Source: Synechococcus sp. CO36386bin_37 (GTDB taxonomy: Bacteria; Cyanobacteriota; Cyanobacteriia; PCC-6307; Cyanobiaceae). From it: a DNA stretch of 7,066 nt. Below, piece after piece: positions 1 to 5,645 of this stretch. The first letter of the stretch is position 1, and each line of letters begins with the position of its first letter. The notes beneath the pieces were generated by a model. That model saw only the letters and a program-made list of their open reading frames with translations. It made no database searches and had not been told where the DNA came from. Location: contig WTGE01000256.1 of assembly GCA_011525445.1 (NCBI GenBank), positions 1 to 7,066 of the forward strand. Reading direction: 5' to 3'. The position numbers and the translations under genes were made by a program.

Positions 1-64
1 CGATATTTGGGGGGTAGCCCCCTGAGAAAATAGCTCGATGCCAGGTAAAACATTTCAAACGAAG

Positions 65-95
65 AAAGCCATCCCTTGGAGGGATGGCTTTTTTT
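65..95 (+). terminator. Strong intrinsic terminator of an upstream gene
   Basis: Positions 65-76 and 80-91 form a perfect 12 bp inverted repeat (AAAGCCATCCCT / AGGGATGGCTTT) around a 3-base TGG loop. A run of seven T at 89-95 follows, partly inside the stem. This is a textbook Rho-independent terminator on the plus strand and should end a transcript entering from the left. Read on the minus strand, the stem is followed by the weaker tract TTTCTTCGTTT, so it could also stop leftward transcription from psaE-mutM, though less efficiently. Confidence 0.9.
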
Positions 96-496
96 GTGCC
101 CCTCTAGCCCTTAGGTTATTGATTTGATAGTGGCCATCTCTTCCTATGGCTCATAGTCAGGCCCTGAAGCGGTTTGTTAAATTAAAGTATTGAATGTCAA
201 CTGCGATGTTTATCATAGAGTCGTCTTTCAGGATCTAAATTATCTGGTCTTTGTTCATTTAAGCATTTTTGATTTTGCATTTATCCATATTGCGACATTG
301 GATTGGGTTTTATTGATTCTTGCTTTGACATTGAAACACCACCATTTCAGCTCTCAGGATAAATCGCATCGGTTGAATTGAAATTTATATTTGTAGCGTT
401 GAGGATTTTTCGTTGGTCATACTTTTATGTCATACGTATTGAATCTTGGTTTCCTAATAATTCTATACGCTTGAGTTTTTATTAGTGGTTTATTGT
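96..496. other. AT-rich intergenic region, no convincing gene
   Basis: This stretch of about 400 bp lies between the upstream terminator and the mutM stop codon and is visibly richer in A and T than its surroundings. The longest reading frame (190-381, plus strand, TTG start) would give a hydrophobic 63-residue peptide with no recognisable motif and no ribosome binding site. I treat it as chance. Small structures are a 5 bp stem TGAAA/TTTCA at 332-349 and a GTCATAC repeat at 416-422 and 429-435. No tRNA-like or clear terminator structure is visible. It could hold the 3' end of the mutM transcript or a small RNA, but nothing seen proves either. Confidence 0.5.
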
Positions 497-1366
497 TTAT
501 TTTTGACAGCTTGGACACCAATGTGTGCTTCGCCCGGCAAGTTTGCTTCGCTTAATTGGTGAACCACATTGCGAGCAAGCTTGACCTGTTCGTCTATAGA
601 CGGCGGCCTGGCCTCCATAATTGCCGTTAACGCCTTCAAGGTCTCTAAAGTCACTAAATGTTGTGCCTCCTGCCCCAATGCTGAGATTTAAGATCTTTAC
701 AAGACACTCTCTGAGTTTGTCGAGCTGTGAGTGGTTCAAGTCGCCTGCAGCCGTATGAGGGAGGATTCCAGCTGCGAATAAACTCTCGTCTGCATAAATG
801 TTTCCAACTCCTGCGACGATCGATTGATCAAGTAAGGCAGCTTTAATTGAACGTATAGATCCACTCAATCGGTCATTTAAATACTGAGTATTAAAGTCTT
901 GACTGAAGGGTTCGGGCCCTAATTTCTTTAAACCTGTGATGATGGAATCTAAGGCTATGCCCGGTGGAACCCACCACATTTCTGCAAAACTTCTGACATC
1001 GACGAAGCGCAATTCCTGACCTTGCGAATTCCATAACCGGACACGTGTGTGTTTACACGCTGAGGTGCCCTGTTCTATCCATTGAAACTGGCCAGTCATA
1101 CGCAAATGAACACCCCAATATCCAGCTCTGACTTCAATGGATTTGTGATCAGAGGATTGTGGTCTGTGGAGTTCAGAATAGAGGTATTTTCCTCTGCGAC
1201 TCCAGTTACCGACCCTGCAGCCGATCAATCCAGAAAGGAAGCAATCTGTTCCTCCTGGACTTGCTATGGCTCTGTCCCTGCAGACTTCAAGCTCGTTGAT
1301 CACGAATTGGTCAAGACGGTTCGCTAGTCCACGACGAACCGTCTCAACTTCTGGGAGCTCGGGCAA
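497..1366 (-). CDS. mutM: Formamidopyrimidine-DNA glycosylase (Fpg/MutM)
   Basis: Bifunctional base-excision repair enzyme that removes 8-oxoguanine and formamidopyrimidines from DNA and cuts the abasic strand by beta,delta-elimination. The 289 residues begin MPELPEVETVRRG. Pro2 becomes the N-terminal catalytic nucleophile after Met removal and Glu3 is the partner acid, so the TTG at 1366-1364 must be the start despite being a rare start codon. Other marks are Lys60 in RRGKYL, HLRMTG at 88-93, GVGNIYADESLF at 186-197, Arg279 before the zinc finger, and the C-terminal zinc finger with Cys264, Cys267, Cys284 and Cys287. The usual D-x-R-x-F-G reads DVRSFA (Ala for Gly), a small oddity. Length is slightly above the roughly 270 typical of the family. 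It starts 5 bp after the psaE stop, so co-transcription and perhaps translational coupling with psaE are likely. Confidence 0.97.
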   Translation of the reverse strand: MPELPEVETVRRGLANRLDQFVINELEVCRDRAIASPGGTDCFLSGLIGCRVGNWSRRGKYLYSELHRPQSSDHKSIEVRAGYWGVHLRMTGQFQWIEQGTSACKHTRVRLWNSQGQELRFVDVRSFAEMWWVPPGIALDSIITGLKKLGPEPFSQDFNTQYLNDRLSGSIRSIKAALLDQSIVAGVGNIYADESLFAAGILPHTAAGDLNHSQLDKLRECLVKILNLSIGAGGTTFSDFRDLEGVNGNYGGQAAVYRRTGQACSQCGSPIKRSKLAGRSTHWCPSCQK

Positions 1367-1371
1367 CAGCC

Positions 1372-1581
1372 TTAGGCCGGCTCGAGTTCGGTTTGAGCGA
1401 AATTATTCGTGTTGATTCCGCCCTCTGATCCAGAGATGCCGTTGTAGTTCACTTTTTCAAAGCGCACGACCACTGGATAACGAATGCCCGAAGTATCGAT
1501 TGATGCCACGGTACCGACGTCGTTGTACCAATAGGACTCTGGGCGCTTAATGCGCACTTTGTCTCCTCGGGAAATTGCCAT
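1372..1581 (-). CDS. psaE: Photosystem I reaction centre subunit IV (PsaE)
   Basis: Small stromal-side subunit of photosystem I with an SH3-like beta barrel. It supports ferredoxin docking and electron transfer, and cyclic electron flow, at the cytoplasmic face of the thylakoid. The 69-residue product starts [13 protein letters not shown] and contains [28 protein letters not shown] and GGINTNNFA, which are family hallmarks. After Met removal Arg39 (in VVVRF) matches the arginine known to matter for ferredoxin interaction in other cyanobacteria. The frame extends 8 codons upstream to a TTG, but the conserved N-terminus and family length favour the ATG at 1581-1579. No strong Shine-Dalgarno is seen; GCAGAG directly abuts the ATG. 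It is first in a two-gene unit with mutM and divergent from the gene at 1734. Confidence 0.98.
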   Translation of the reverse strand: MAISRGDKVRIKRPESYWYNDVGTVASIDTSGIRYPVVVRFEKVNYNGISGSEGGINTNNFAQTELEPA

Positions 1582-1733
1582 CTCTGCGCAGAAACGTTGA
1601 TGCAATGAGAGCGTATCGCTGCGTGCTCTCCAATTCGACCGAGCGTCACAGAACGTCGTTTGATGTGAAGGTCGTGTTCATGCATCGGCATGGCAGCATC
1701 CATCGTTGATTGCCCGTATCGCCGTTGGCTAGC
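1582..1733. promoter_or_regulatory. Divergent intergenic region, likely psaE promoter
   Basis: These 152 bp must hold the psaE-mutM promoter and probably that of the rightward gene pair. On the minus strand a weak sigma70-like pair is visible: TTGGAG at 1634-1629 and TCTCAT at 1611-1606 with 17 bp spacing. It matches consensus poorly (3/6 and 4/6). I see no tandem TTACA-type HLR1 element, the RpaB site known upstream of many cyanobacterial photosystem I genes. The region as a regulatory region is well supported by geometry; the exact promoter boxes are guesswork. Confidence 0.5.
1607..1630. repeat. Inverted repeat upstream of psaE
   Basis: GAGAGC at 1607-1612 is mirrored by GCTCTC at 1625-1630 with a 12 bp spacer, so the dyad lies 26-49 bp before the psaE start codon and overlaps the weak promoter boxes noted there. 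It could be a protein-binding site or a hairpin in the psaE leader. A 6 bp dyad can arise by chance, so this is a position of interest, not a demonstrated operator. Confidence 0.35.
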
Positions 1734-2762
1734 GTGAGTCCTGATGCACCCTCGTTCAACCTCGACCTCCCTGATCCTGAGCAGGATGACATCAGCACGA
1801 TTGAGTTCATGGCCCGTCTCGAGCAGGCCTGGGATGTTTGTGACAAATTCGATCTGCAGACCGAAATTTGGCGTGGCCGCATCCTGAAGTGCGTACGCGA
1901 TCGTGAGAAACGTGGTGGAGAGGGGCGTGGGGCTGGTTTCTTGCAGTGGCTTCGGGAACGTGAAATCAGCAAGACGCGGGCTTATGGGTTGATTCAGTTG
2001 GCCGAATCAGCAGAGGAAATGATTGGTGAGGGGCTGCTCGAGCAGTCCAGTGTGAATCAATTTTCCAAGCGCGCTTTTCTTGAGACGTCGCAGGCAGCAC
2101 CTGAAGTCCGGGTGATGATCGCAGAGGCGGCCAACGAAGGACAGGAGATCACCCGCAAGCAAGTGAGGCGGCTGACCGACGATTTCACCTCTGCCACCAG
2201 TCCTTTGCTTCCGGATGAAATTCGTCAACGTGCTCAGGAGAATCTGCTGCCGTCCAAGGTTGTTGCTCCATTGGTTAGGGAACTCTCCAAATTGCCTGAG
2301 CTTCAACAAGAGGATTTTCGCAAGGTGCTTCGGGATGAGCCTGAACTGGATCGCATCAAGGATGTCACCCACACGGCACGTTGGATCACGAAGGCAACCG
2401 AATCAGGAGTGGCCGTTCGAGCTTTTCAGCAGGGTGAATTGAACCTGGAAAAAGCCATGCAGGAAGCTCAACGCCTTGATGCTCTTGGCTTGCTCGCCGA
2501 TGCCGTTGGCCAGGCCCAGACCTTGGAGGCGGCTGTTCTCAAATTGCATACTTCCTGGCGACGTCTCGGAGGCCTTCATGAACGTCTTTGGGTTGAAAGC
2601 GGGAGCAGCACCCCGTATCTGCGAGATGTGTTAACAGCGTTACAGACATTGAGTGGGTCCACGATGCGAGTGTCGTTAGGTGAATTGGCCGGTGGCAAGC
2701 GGGTGAGACTGCAACTGGTTGAGGAGGCTCCTGATCAACTGGATCCCCCCTTGTCTCCCTAG
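1734..2762 (+). CDS. Conserved hypothetical protein, HTH-like N-terminus
   Basis: I do not recognise a named family with certainty. The 342-residue product is soluble, with no signal peptide or membrane segment. Residues about 64-95 (GRGAGFLQWLREREISKTRAY then GLIQLAESAEEM) resemble the short helix-turn-helix segment of DUF3102- and ParB-like proteins, in which a glycine-rich lead, an F-x-x-W-L helix and an S-x-x-x-A-Y helix precede a helical L-A-E segment. The remainder is predicted helical and rich in charged residues (for example PSKVVAPLVRELSKLPELQQ at about 173-192), ending in a short beta-like tail and a proline-rich end. Start choice is uncertain: GTG at 1734 is used here, but the frame opens at TTG 1710 directly after a TGA, adding 8 residues. 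Neither has a Shine-Dalgarno. It precedes recQ by 47 bp on the same strand, suggesting a shared transcript. A DNA-binding or nucleoid role is inference. Confidence 0.8.
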   Translation: MSPDAPSFNLDLPDPEQDDISTIEFMARLEQAWDVCDKFDLQTEIWRGRILKCVRDREKRGGEGRGAGFLQWLREREISKTRAYGLIQLAESAEEMIGEGLLEQSSVNQFSKRAFLETSQAAPEVRVMIAEAANEGQEITRKQVRRLTDDFTSATSPLLPDEIRQRAQENLLPSKVVAPLVRELSKLPELQQEDFRKVLRDEPELDRIKDVTHTARWITKATESGVAVRAFQQGELNLEKAMQEAQRLDALGLLADAVGQAQTLEAAVLKLHTSWRRLGGLHERLWVESGSSTPYLRDVLTALQTLSGSTMRVSLGELAGGKRVRLQLVEEAPDQLDPPLSP

Positions 2763-2781
2763 ATGTGGTGTTAGTTAAAAT
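2751..2781 (+). promoter_or_regulatory. Possible weak promoter before recQ
   Basis: TAAAAT at 2776-2781 matches the -10 consensus at five of six positions, and TTGTCT at 2751-2756 could be a -35 box, although the 19 bp spacing is long. It would give recQ a leader of roughly 20 bases. Read-through from the upstream gene is an equally good explanation for recQ expression. Confidence 0.25.
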
Positions 2782-2809
2782 TGCGACACTATTGGTGGTG
2801 CGTGGGTGA

Positions 2810-4303
2810 GTGTTTGATCCACTCCTGGAGGCTCTCCACATCCATTTCGGTTGGGATTCTTTTCGTCCAGGGCAGCGTCCCGTCATTGAAGCTTTGCTCA
2901 ACGGTCGTGACTGTCTTGCTGTTCTGCCCACAGGGGGCGGGAAATCCCTGTGTTTTCAGTTGCCTGCCTTGGTGAGGCAAGGGTTGGTCGTTGTGATTTC
3001 TCCCCTTGTGGCCTTAATGGATGATCAGGTGTTGCATTTGCGGCAGAGAGGAATCGCTGCTGCTTGTTTGCACCGGGGCATTCAATCCGATCAACGACGT
3101 CTTATTCAGCAGCAGTTGTCTTCGGGCAGTTTGCGTCTTCTTTACCTGGCTCCAGAGCGCCTTCAGGGCGAGGCGGCGCGAGACATTCTCGCTGAGTACG
3201 CGAGAGAGGGGCAGCTCGTTGCCTTAGCGGTTGATGAGGCCCATTGCATTAGTGCATGGGGGCACGACTTTCGGCCTGACTATCGACGTCTTGGGCAGCT
3301 TCGAGCCCTTTGTCCCGGTGTTCCCCTTGTGGCATTAAGTGCTACGGCAGCTCCTAGGGTGCGCGCCGACATCCTTCGCTTGCTTGGGCTGAGTCGACCG
3401 TTGATCCAGGTGTCATCAGCGCAACGTTCCAATCTTCACTACATCATGCGTCGGCGCCCCGTTGATCCGCTGCCGCAAGTTCTGGATGCCTTGCAGGCAT
3501 CGCGAGGAGCTTCATTGATTTATGCCCGCACCCGTCGTTCGGTTGAAGACTGGGCAGAACGATTGCAATCCAAAGGGATTGAAGCCATCACCTATCACGC
3601 GGGCTTGGAATTGGAGCGTCGCGAAGAGGCTTTGCGTCATTTTTTGGATGCGGAAAGGCCCGTACTCGTCGCGACAGTCGCCTTTGGGATGGGTGTGGAC
3701 CGTTCGGATGTGGGTTTGGTCCTGCATTTGAATCTGCCTGCAACTCCTGAGGGCTACCTCCAAGAGTCTGGACGTGCTGGACGCGATGGCAAACCCGCCC
3801 TTTGCCTTGTTCTTTTTTCCCCAGGGGATCGTACGAGCCTCGGTTGGGCCATGCAGTCGTCGTTGCGCCGTCAATCAGCAAAGCAGGCCTCCGATGACGA
3901 GATCTGGCGCTTGGAGCTCGCTCAACAGCAGTTGCGCAGAATGGAGGCTATTGCTGAGGGAGAAATTTGCCGAGAGCAAGCGCTTTTGCTCTCTGTGGGT
4001 GAGCTCACAGCTCCGTGTGGTCGTTGTGATCGCTGTCTTGCTGAATGGGATGCCAAGGATTGGTCTGAACGGGCTCAGGAATTGTTGGAAGTGATTGCTG
4101 ACGGCCGTGGAGCGGATTTACGCAGTTTGATCGAGCAGCTCAAGCAAATTGATGGCAGCGAAGAACGCTGGGGTTGGCTCGCACGCAGGCTTGTGCAGGA
4201 AGAGCTTATTCATGAGAGCAATGACGGAGCCCAGCGGTTGTTTTTACGCGAGAGCGGCAGACAATTTCTACAGAGCCCCTGGCCCCTGTATTACGCCGCT
4301 TGA
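2810..4303 (+). CDS. recQ: RecQ-type ATP-dependent DNA helicase, short form
   Basis: Superfamily 2 helicase that unwinds DNA 3'-5' in recombination and replication-fork repair. All core motifs are present in the 497 residues: motif 0 FRPGQ (18-22), Walker A LPTGGGKS (39-46), SPLVALMDDQV (64-74), the DEAH box with the RecQ aromatic-rich loop (DEAHCISAWGHDFRPDY, 142-158), SAT (177-179), and motifs V-VI from ATVAFGMGVDR to QESGRAGRDG (288-327). A zinc site follows with Cys387, Cys403, Cys406 and Cys409. The C-terminal 85 residues could be a reduced winged-helix (RQC-like) region; there is no HRDC domain, so it is about 110 residues shorter than E. coli RecQ. The start is GTG at 2810, immediately after an in-frame TGA, with only a poor GGTGAG-like ribosome site. 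It follows the HTH-like gene by 47 bp and converges on the LysM gene. Confidence 0.95.
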   Translation: MFDPLLEALHIHFGWDSFRPGQRPVIEALLNGRDCLAVLPTGGGKSLCFQLPALVRQGLVVVISPLVALMDDQVLHLRQRGIAAACLHRGIQSDQRRLIQQQLSSGSLRLLYLAPERLQGEAARDILAEYAREGQLVALAVDEAHCISAWGHDFRPDYRRLGQLRALCPGVPLVALSATAAPRVRADILRLLGLSRPLIQVSSAQRSNLHYIMRRRPVDPLPQVLDALQASRGASLIYARTRRSVEDWAERLQSKGIEAITYHAGLELERREEALRHFLDAERPVLVATVAFGMGVDRSDVGLVLHLNLPATPEGYLQESGRAGRDGKPALCLVLFSPGDRTSLGWAMQSSLRRQSAKQASDDEIWRLELAQQQLRRMEAIAEGEICREQALLLSVGELTAPCGRCDRCLAEWDAKDWSERAQELLEVIADGRGADLRSLIEQLKQIDGSEERWGWLARRLVQEELIHESNDGAQRLFLRESGRQFLQSPWPLYYAA

Positions 4304-4316
4304 CCAATCTCTTGAT

Positions 4317-5339
4317 TTACGCGGGTTTGCATCGATCTGAAACAAGATCCTTTTCGAAATGGGTCTGAGGAGCAATCCAGCTTTTCCATGCGCCATCTGA
4401 ACTGGTGACATTAATCTTTTGGGCAGAACAGTTCACTGCGATATAGAGCGGTTTGCCTTCGCTATTGAGGGTTGGAGCAACCATGCTGCCGCCCATCGAT
4501 TGCCAGTTGCTCCAATCCACTTGGAGAGGGCCGTAGGTCCGCCAAGCCGCAGGTTTGGCTTCAACGGATTTTGTTGCAGCACTGTTGGTTGGTGCAGTTT
4601 TGGATGAAGACGTTTGAGCGTCTGCCACCTTGGATGCGTTCGTCTTTGTCGAGATCGACTGGACGGGTTTGCTGGCCTTCGCTGTGATAACTGGTTTCGC
4701 CGTCTCCGAACTGACCGATGGAGCGTTTTCAGTGCGGCTGCTCTCCCTCAACATTAGTTTGGTTCCCACGGCAACCGTATCGGGATCATTGATGGTGTTG
4801 AGGTCTATCAGCGAAGCGACTGGAACCTGGTAGGCCTGGGCAATTTGGGTCAGAGTTTGACCCCTTGCCACTGTGTGAAAGGTGGCGTTGGGATTGGCTT
4901 TGATGGGTGTTGGTTGGAACTGAGCGACTGGCTTCGGTTGAGGCAGAACGGCTGTTGTAGGCAATTTCAATCTTTGCCCAACTTCAACATGATCAGCCTT
5001 TGGAAGATTGTTGATGACCATGAGATCTCGTTCGCTGACTTGGTAGCGAGCCGCAATGTCTCCAAGGGTGTCGCCCTGTTGAACGGTGTGGCGTCCCTGG
5101 CCTGCGCTCACAAATCCCTTGGCACCGCTTGGCAAACGCAAGGTTTGGCCGACTTCGATGTGGTCAGGATTATCGATTCCATTCACTTGCATCAACCGTC
5201 TCCCTGAAACGCCATAGCGATCAGCAATGTCGGAAATGGTGTCCCCTGGCATCACGGTGATTGATGCCGCCACTGCTTGGTGGGGCATCAAAACCGTGAG
5301 AGTTAAGGCAGCAGCAATAACGCTTCGCATGCAGCTCAT
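4317..5339 (-). CDS. Secreted protein with three LysM domains
   Basis: Probable exported peptidoglycan-binding protein. Residues 1-25 form a signal peptide (basic start, hydrophobic AAALTLTVLM, likely cleavage after AVA near 25). Three LysM repeats follow at about 27-70, 84-127 and 155-197, each with the G-D/Q-T-x-x-x-I-A core, an N-x-I/L turn and a closing VG-x-x-L-x-L. LysM is known to bind N-acetylglucosamine-containing glycans. Residues 198-264 are a low-complexity Ser/Thr/Lys/Ala linker. The last 75 residues (from AWRTYGPLQVDWSNW) form a compact region with Cys304 and Cys337, perhaps a disulfide, that I do not recognise; there is no obvious NlpC/P60 or M23 peptidase signature. ATG at 5339 is used; ATG three codons later is possible. 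Neither has a good Shine-Dalgarno. The stop lies 13 bp from the recQ stop on the other strand. Confidence 0.9.
   Translation of the reverse strand: MSCMRSVIAAALTLTVLMPHQAVAASITVMPGDTISDIADRYGVSGRRLMQVNGIDNPDHIEVGQTLRLPSGAKGFVSAGQGRHTVQQGDTLGDIAARYQVSERDLMVINNLPKADHVEVGQRLKLPTTAVLPQPKPVAQFQPTPIKANPNATFHTVARGQTLTQIAQAYQVPVASLIDLNTINDPDTVAVGTKLMLRESSRTENAPSVSSETAKPVITAKASKPVQSISTKTNASKVADAQTSSSKTAPTNSAATKSVEAKPAAWRTYGPLQVDWSNWQSMGGSMVAPTLNSEGKPLYIAVNCSAQKINVTSSDGAWKSWIAPQTHFEKDLVSDRCKPA
4334..4354 (+). terminator. Weak hairpin plus T-run after recQ
   Basis: GATCT at 4334-4338 pairs with AGATC at 4345-4349 around a 6-base loop, followed by C and four T. It lies 31 bp past the recQ stop but inside the 3' end of the opposing LysM gene. 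The stem is only 5 bp and AT-rich, so it would be a poor terminator at best. No better candidate is visible near the recQ end. Confidence 0.2.
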
Positions 5340-5533
5340 CTTGTGCTTGGCGAAAGATAGGGTGTTTGGAACAACTGACCAGTCCCTTGAGCTGATTGGT
5401 CTTTAATGTTTTCGTCCTCATTCTTCTGGCTTAACGCACTAAGCGCCTGAACCAGCCAGCTTGCAGACCATTGGGAGCGCAGAACCTTTAAATCCGCTGC
5501 TGAAATCGTCTCAACAGCACTGGAGCAAACCAA
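5336..5533 (-). CDS. Doubtful small ORF overlapping the LysM gene start
   Basis: The frame would encode up to 65 residues from TTG 5533, and its TGA stop (5338-5336) overlaps the LysM ATG (5339-5337) in an ATGA arrangement typical of translationally coupled genes. The first half, ISAADLKVLRSQWSASWLVQ onward, reads like a regular amphipathic helix with evenly placed Trp, Leu and charged residues, which is protein-like. The second half is low in pattern and polar. Against it: no ATG in frame, no Shine-Dalgarno, and the frame opens only at about 5556. A better start, ATG 5558-5556, lies in another frame and stops after 15 codons. It may be a small gene, a decayed gene remnant, or chance. I do not recognise any family. 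Confidence 0.25.
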   Translation of the reverse strand: MVCSSAVETISAADLKVLRSQWSASWLVQALSALSQKNEDENIKDQSAQGTGQLFQTPYLSPSTR

Positions 5534-5645
5534 AAGATGGTTGCGGGTCTGAGGTCATGTTTGCAGTCCTGATTGGTGGATCTCACAAGAGGGGATGACG
5601 CCGCTGCCGATCAGGGTTAGGACAAGAAGGAATGGCGCTGGCGTG
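5340..5645. promoter_or_regulatory. Divergent region between LysM and GH13 genes
   Basis: About 300 bp between two divergent genes, presumably holding promoters for both. I see no convincing -35/-10 pair in either direction. A 5 bp stem GCTTA/TAAGC with a 6-base loop lies at 5429-5444. AAGAAGG at 5624-5630 is the best Shine-Dalgarno-like sequence for the rightward gene, though 12-15 bases from its likely start is longer than ideal. The doubtful small ORF occupies the left two thirds. Confidence 0.35.

Noticed and set aside
9..22. Hairpin of a G run and a C run around TAG.
   Set aside because: Stable on paper but not followed by a T-run and possibly coding; the real terminator is the hairpin at 65-91.
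1..33. A reading frame from the left edge ending at TAG 31-33 (also TGA at 23-25 and TAG at 15-17 in other frames) that could be the tail of an upstream gene.
   Set aside because: Ten codons or fewer are visible in any frame, and none can be preferred; the terminator at 65-95 implies an upstream gene but not which frame it uses.
190..381. Plus-strand 63-residue hydrophobic reading frame from TTG in the AT-rich gap.
   Set aside because: Rare start, no ribosome site, no motif; hydrophobicity is expected from AT-rich sequence.
526..551. Direct repeat TGCTTCGC at 526-533 and 544-551.
   Set aside because: Lies inside mutM coding sequence near the zinc finger and is explained by codon choice.
1690..1737. 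15-codon ORF starting ATG whose TGA overlaps the GTG start of the HTH-like gene (GTGA), suggesting a leader peptide.
   Set aside because: Too short to judge, no Shine-Dalgarno, no attenuator-like repeat of codons or hairpin; could be revived if conserved in relatives.
1893..1900. Near-match to the HIP1 palindrome (GCGATCGT).
   Set aside because: Seven of eight bases and isolated; full HIP1 sites were not seen, in line with a marine picocyanobacterium.
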